A stretch of DNA of 7,012 bases, taken from positions 1 to 7,012 of the forward strand of contig CAOJHG010000112.1 in NCBI GenBank assembly GCA_948435975.1, written 5' to 3'. The DNA is from an uncultured Oscillibacter sp. Lineage in GTDB: Bacteria > Bacillota > Clostridia > Oscillospirales > Oscillospiraceae. The translations under genes were made by a program, and so were the position numbers. Of this stretch, positions 5,101 through 7,012 are shown piece by piece. The notes below the pieces were generated by a model that was not told the origin of the DNA, searched no databases, and was given only the letters and a program-made list of their open reading frames with translations. Positions within the stretch are counted from its first letter, which is position 1; every line of letters begins with the position of its first letter.

Positions 5101-5275
5101 CCGCGGTTGGACCGCGGCGGGCTGAGGGGGAGCGCCCTGGGCCTTGCAGAACAGCGATGGGAAGCCGTGTTCCGGCGTGAGAGGAGGCCAGTAAGCCTCG
5201 ACCGATCATTTCCCAACAGGCGGTCTGCCTGTCCACTACCGGGGAAAGCGACGCTGTAAGAGGCTGTTTTCTCTT
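5101..5275 (+). ncRNA. Unassigned structured leader between the TPP terminator and thiM
   Basis: The leader continues for about 225 nt after the terminator, far more than ribosome binding needs. Possible stems are CCGCGGT/ACCGCGG (5101-5107 with 5111-5117) and an enclosing ACAGCG/CGCTGT (5151-5156 with 5252-5257). Within that lie TGGGAA/TTCCCA (5158-5163 with 5210-5215), GCCG/CGGC (5164-5167 with 5173-5176), GAGGC/GCCTC (5184-5188 with 5195-5199) and ACAGGC/GCCTGT (5216-5221 with 5227-5232). AAGAG/CTCTT (5258-5262 with 5271-5275) follows, close to the Shine-Dalgarno. The nested, branched layout suggests a folded RNA, but no known riboswitch class is recognised. GC-rich sequence alone gives some chance stems. 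Confidence 0.4.
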
Positions 5276-5293
5276 GAATACAAAGGAGCTGCG

Positions 5294-6103
5294 ATGTTTG
5301 AAGAAATTTTTGAAAATGTTCGGAAAAGTGTCCCCCTGATTCACAGCATTACGAATTACGTCACAGTCAACGACTGCGCCAATATGCTCTTGGCCTGCGG
5401 CGCTTCCCCCATTATGGCGGACGAATTGGAAGACGCGCTGGAGATTACGGCGATCTGCGGAGGCCTGAACCTCAACCTGGGTACTTTGAATCGCCGGACC
5501 ATCCCGGCCATGTTCGCGGCGGGGAAGCGGGCCGGCGAATTGGGGCATCCTGTGATTCTGGATCCGGTGGGGGCCGGAGCCTCGGCCCTGCGGACGGACA
5601 CGGCGCTCCGGCTTTTGCAGGAGGTGAAGTGCACCGTCATCCGGGGGAACATCTCGGAAATCAAAACCTTAGCCCTTGGCAGCGGTACTACCCGTGGTGT
5701 GGACGCCGACACGGCGGACCGGGTTACTGGGGAGGTCCCGGCTTTCGTCAGGGACTTGGCCCGGCGCACCGGCGCAATAATTGCGGTTACCGGCGCCGTC
5801 GACCTTGTGACGGACGGGGAACGGGCTTTTTACATCTATAACGGCAGCCCCATGATGAGCACGGTTACCGGCACCGGCTGCCAGCTCTCCGCCCTGACGG
5901 CGGCGTTTGTGGCCGCGAATCCGCAGCAGCCTTTGGAGGCGAGCGCTGCTGCCGTGTGTGCCATGGGACTGTGCGGAGAGATTGCCCACAGCCGTCTTAC
6001 CGCACAGGATGGCAACGCCTCCTATTGCCGGTACATCATCGACGCCATGTATCGCCTGACCCCGGCGGCGCTGGAGAAAGGGGCTCGCTATGAAGTGCGA
6101 TAG
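5294..6103 (+). CDS. thiM: Hydroxyethylthiazole kinase
   Basis: This 269-residue cytosolic enzyme phosphorylates 4-methyl-5-(2-hydroxyethyl)thiazole with ATP, the thiazole salvage step of thiamine synthesis. Length is normal for ThiM. Visible family features are VPLIHSITNYVTVNDCAN (residues 13-30), SPIMADE (38-44) at the substrate site, DPVGAGAS (90-97), IRGNISEI (116-123) and the anion-hole region TGTGCQLSA (192-200) with the expected catalytic Cys196. The Shine-Dalgarno AAGGAG (5283-5288) is 5 nt from the ATG. The gene follows the TPP riboswitch and overlaps thiE by 14 nt, so expression should fall when TPP is plentiful. It supplies the thiazole phosphate used by the next gene's product. 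All motifs look intact. Confidence 0.97.
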   Translation: MFEEIFENVRKSVPLIHSITNYVTVNDCANMLLACGASPIMADELEDALEITAICGGLNLNLGTLNRRTIPAMFAAGKRAGELGHPVILDPVGAGASALRTDTALRLLQEVKCTVIRGNISEIKTLALGSGTTRGVDADTADRVTGEVPAFVRDLARRTGAIIAVTGAVDLVTDGERAFYIYNGSPMMSTVTGTGCQLSALTAAFVAANPQQPLEASAAAVCAMGLCGEIAHSRLTAQDGNASYCRYIIDAMYRLTPAALEKGARYEVR

Positions 6104-6731
6104 GCGGTATATGCGCCTCTACGCGGTCACCGACCGGGCTTGGACCGGGGAGCGAACCTTATACCAGCAGGTGGAAGCCGCACTGAAGGGCGGCGTGACC
6201 TGCGTTCAGCTTCGGGAAAAGGACCTGGACGAGGCGGCGTTTTTCCAGGAGGCGACGGATCTCTGTGCCCTGTGCCACCGGTATGGGATTCCCTTCATCG
6301 TCAACGATAATGTGGACATTGCCCTTGCCTGTGGCGCGGATGGGGTTCATGTGGGTCAGGAGGATATGGAGGCCGGTCAGGTTCGCCGCCGGGTGGGAGA
6401 GGGGATGCTTTTAGGCGTTTCCGTTCACACGGTGGAAGAGGCGCGCCGGGCCCTTCGGGACGGCGCGGATTATCTGGGCCTGGGAGCGGTCTTTCCCACC
6501 AGCACCAAAACCGACGCGGACCGGATGCCCATGGAGACACTCCGGGCCATTTGCGCGGCCGTTGATGTGCCCGTTGTAGCCATCGGCGGCATCCATTGGA
6601 ATAACATGCTTCAGCTGTCCGGCAGCGGTGTGGACGGCGTGGCGCTGGTGTCCGCCATTTTCTCCATGCCGGATATCGAGGCGGCCTGCCGGGAGCTGCG
6701 GGAACTGGCGGAAGCTATGGCGGGTGTTTGA
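6090..6731 (+). CDS. thiE: Thiamine phosphate synthase
   Basis: This 213-residue cytosolic TIM-barrel enzyme couples HMP pyrophosphate with thiazole phosphate to give thiamine phosphate, releasing pyrophosphate. The features are complete: LYAVTDR (10-16), VQLREKD (39-45), FIVNDNVDIALA (69-80), DGVHVGQEDM (84-93), GLGAVFPTSTK (130-140), VAIGGI (163-168) and GVDGVALVSAIF (180-191), the phosphate-binding loops of the barrel. The start at 6090 lies inside the end of thiM, with AAAGGGG upstream. A second ATG at 6111 (MRLYAVTDR) would also give a normal ThiE but has a poorer ribosome site. No thiD (HMP phosphate kinase) is present here, so HMP-PP must come from elsewhere in the genome. Confidence 0.97.
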   Translation: MKCDRRYMRLYAVTDRAWTGERTLYQQVEAALKGGVTCVQLREKDLDEAAFFQEATDLCALCHRYGIPFIVNDNVDIALACGADGVHVGQEDMEAGQVRRRVGEGMLLGVSVHTVEEARRALRDGADYLGLGAVFPTSTKTDADRMPMETLRAICAAVDVPVVAIGGIHWNNMLQLSGSGVDGVALVSAIFSMPDIEAACRELRELAEAMAGV

Positions 6732-6802
6732 CGCCTCGCGATTTGACGGCGGATGCGGAGGCTGCCCCCTTTTGGCGGCGTGATGTGCGCTTTGGGAGTG
6801 GC

Positions 6803-6818
6803 TTCCGGCTTGCCGGAA
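6803..6818. repeat. Short hairpin in the thiE 3' region
   Basis: TTCCGGC (6803-6809) and GCCGGAA (6812-6818) form a perfect 7-bp inverted repeat around TT. It lies in the roughly 100 bp between the thiE stop and the main terminator, where no gene is seen. It may protect the 3' end of the message or be a minor part of the termination region. Confidence 0.35.
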
Positions 6819-6836
6819 AGGACCGAGCTTTGCGAA

Positions 6837-6879
6837 AAAAACCGTCTTCCCCACGGAGTGCGAGGGGAAGACGGTTTTT
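6837..6879. terminator. Bidirectional terminator between thiE and the convergent gene
   Basis: A 16-bp perfect stem pairs 6837-6852 (AAAAACCGTCTTCCCC) with 6864-6879 around an 11-nt loop. It has an A-run on its left base and a T-run on its right base, so it gives a U-tail in both directions. It can end thiM-thiE from the left and the leftward gene at 6912-7012 from the right. Confidence 0.9.
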
Positions 6880-6911
6880 CTAAAAAGAGGGGCGGTGCGT
6901 CTCTTTTTCCA

Positions 6912-7012
6912 TCAGTCGAGCTCTACGACATCCAGTACCGCCCGTTCTACGCAAAGCGCGCCGGGGGCGTCCAGCACCAGAGACAGTTCCGCCTCACTGC
7001 CGCCGCATGCGC
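6912..7012 (-). CDS. 3' end of an unidentified leftward gene
   Basis: The last 32 residues of a leftward protein are in the window, including SEAELSLVLDAPGALCVERA, and end in VVELD before a TGA at 6912-6914. Codon use is GC-rich, as in neighbouring genes, and the frame faces the shared terminator, which supports a true gene end. The alternating hydrophobic pattern suggests beta strands. The fragment is too short to assign a family. It converges on thiE and is unlikely to be part of the thiamine operon. Confidence 0.6.
   Translation of the reverse strand, partial: ACGGSEAELSLVLDAPGALCVERAVLDVVELD

Noticed and set aside
5150..5235. Cobalamin riboswitch
   Set aside because: GGGAAGCCG...CCGGC slightly recalls the cobalamin core, but the ACTG-type box and the terminal AGGAGACCTGCC-like block are missing, and the genes downstream are for thiamine.
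5036..5548. Minus-strand open frame across the thiM leader and start
   Set aside because: It runs antisense to the riboswitch terminator and thiM, and has no recognisable domain.

Overview
The window looks like a piece of a Clostridia (Firmicutes) chromosome, probably an Oscillospiraceae-type gut anaerobe. The evidence is strong AGGAGG-type ribosome binding sites, a stand-alone Spo0A C-terminal domain, a clostridial-type large serine recombinase, GC-rich coding sequence, and a TPP-riboswitch-controlled thiM-thiE pair. No species can be fixed from the sequence alone.

Left part (1 to about 3668): the right end of an integrated mobile element. It starts with a leftward pair, a partial ECF-like sigma factor (1-110) and an XRE/Cro-type repressor (147-476). 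Their upstream region holds two TATAAT boxes and a perfect 21-bp palindrome, a likely operator. After about 400 bp of mostly non-coding, hairpin-rich DNA come rightward genes: a small HTH protein (884-1156) overlapping a stand-alone Spo0A C-terminal-like DNA-binding protein (1143-1490), a strong hairpin terminator, an unrecognised 43-residue ORF with an excellent Shine-Dalgarno, and a 525-residue large serine recombinase (1925-3502). The recombinase is followed by a hairpin-rich spacer.

Junction and target gene (about 3665-4469): the next reading frame matches the remembered pattern of a family of clostridial ATPases (PRK06851-like, two P-loop-type modules). It begins abruptly at a point corresponding to about residue 100 of a normal protein. 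The simplest reading is that the element inserted into this ATPase gene and cut off its P-loop-bearing N-terminus, which should lie at the far, unseen end of the element. The truncated gene ends at a strong terminator, then about 250 bp of very AT-rich DNA.

Right part (4891-6879): a consensus promoter drives a TPP riboswitch with a clear terminator. The terminator's 3' arm is also complementary to the aptamer's 5' strand, so the on/off switch can be read directly. A further 220-nt leader with several nested potential stems precedes thiM (hydroxyethylthiazole kinase) and thiE (thiamine phosphate synthase), which overlap by 14 nt. Together these salvage the thiazole and join it to HMP-PP to make thiamine phosphate. 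A bidirectional terminator separates thiE from the 3' end of a convergent unidentified gene (6912-7012).

The most interesting points are the element/ATPase junction, the XRE plus Spo0A-C regulatory pair beside the recombinase, and the unexplained structured leader between the TPP terminator and thiM.
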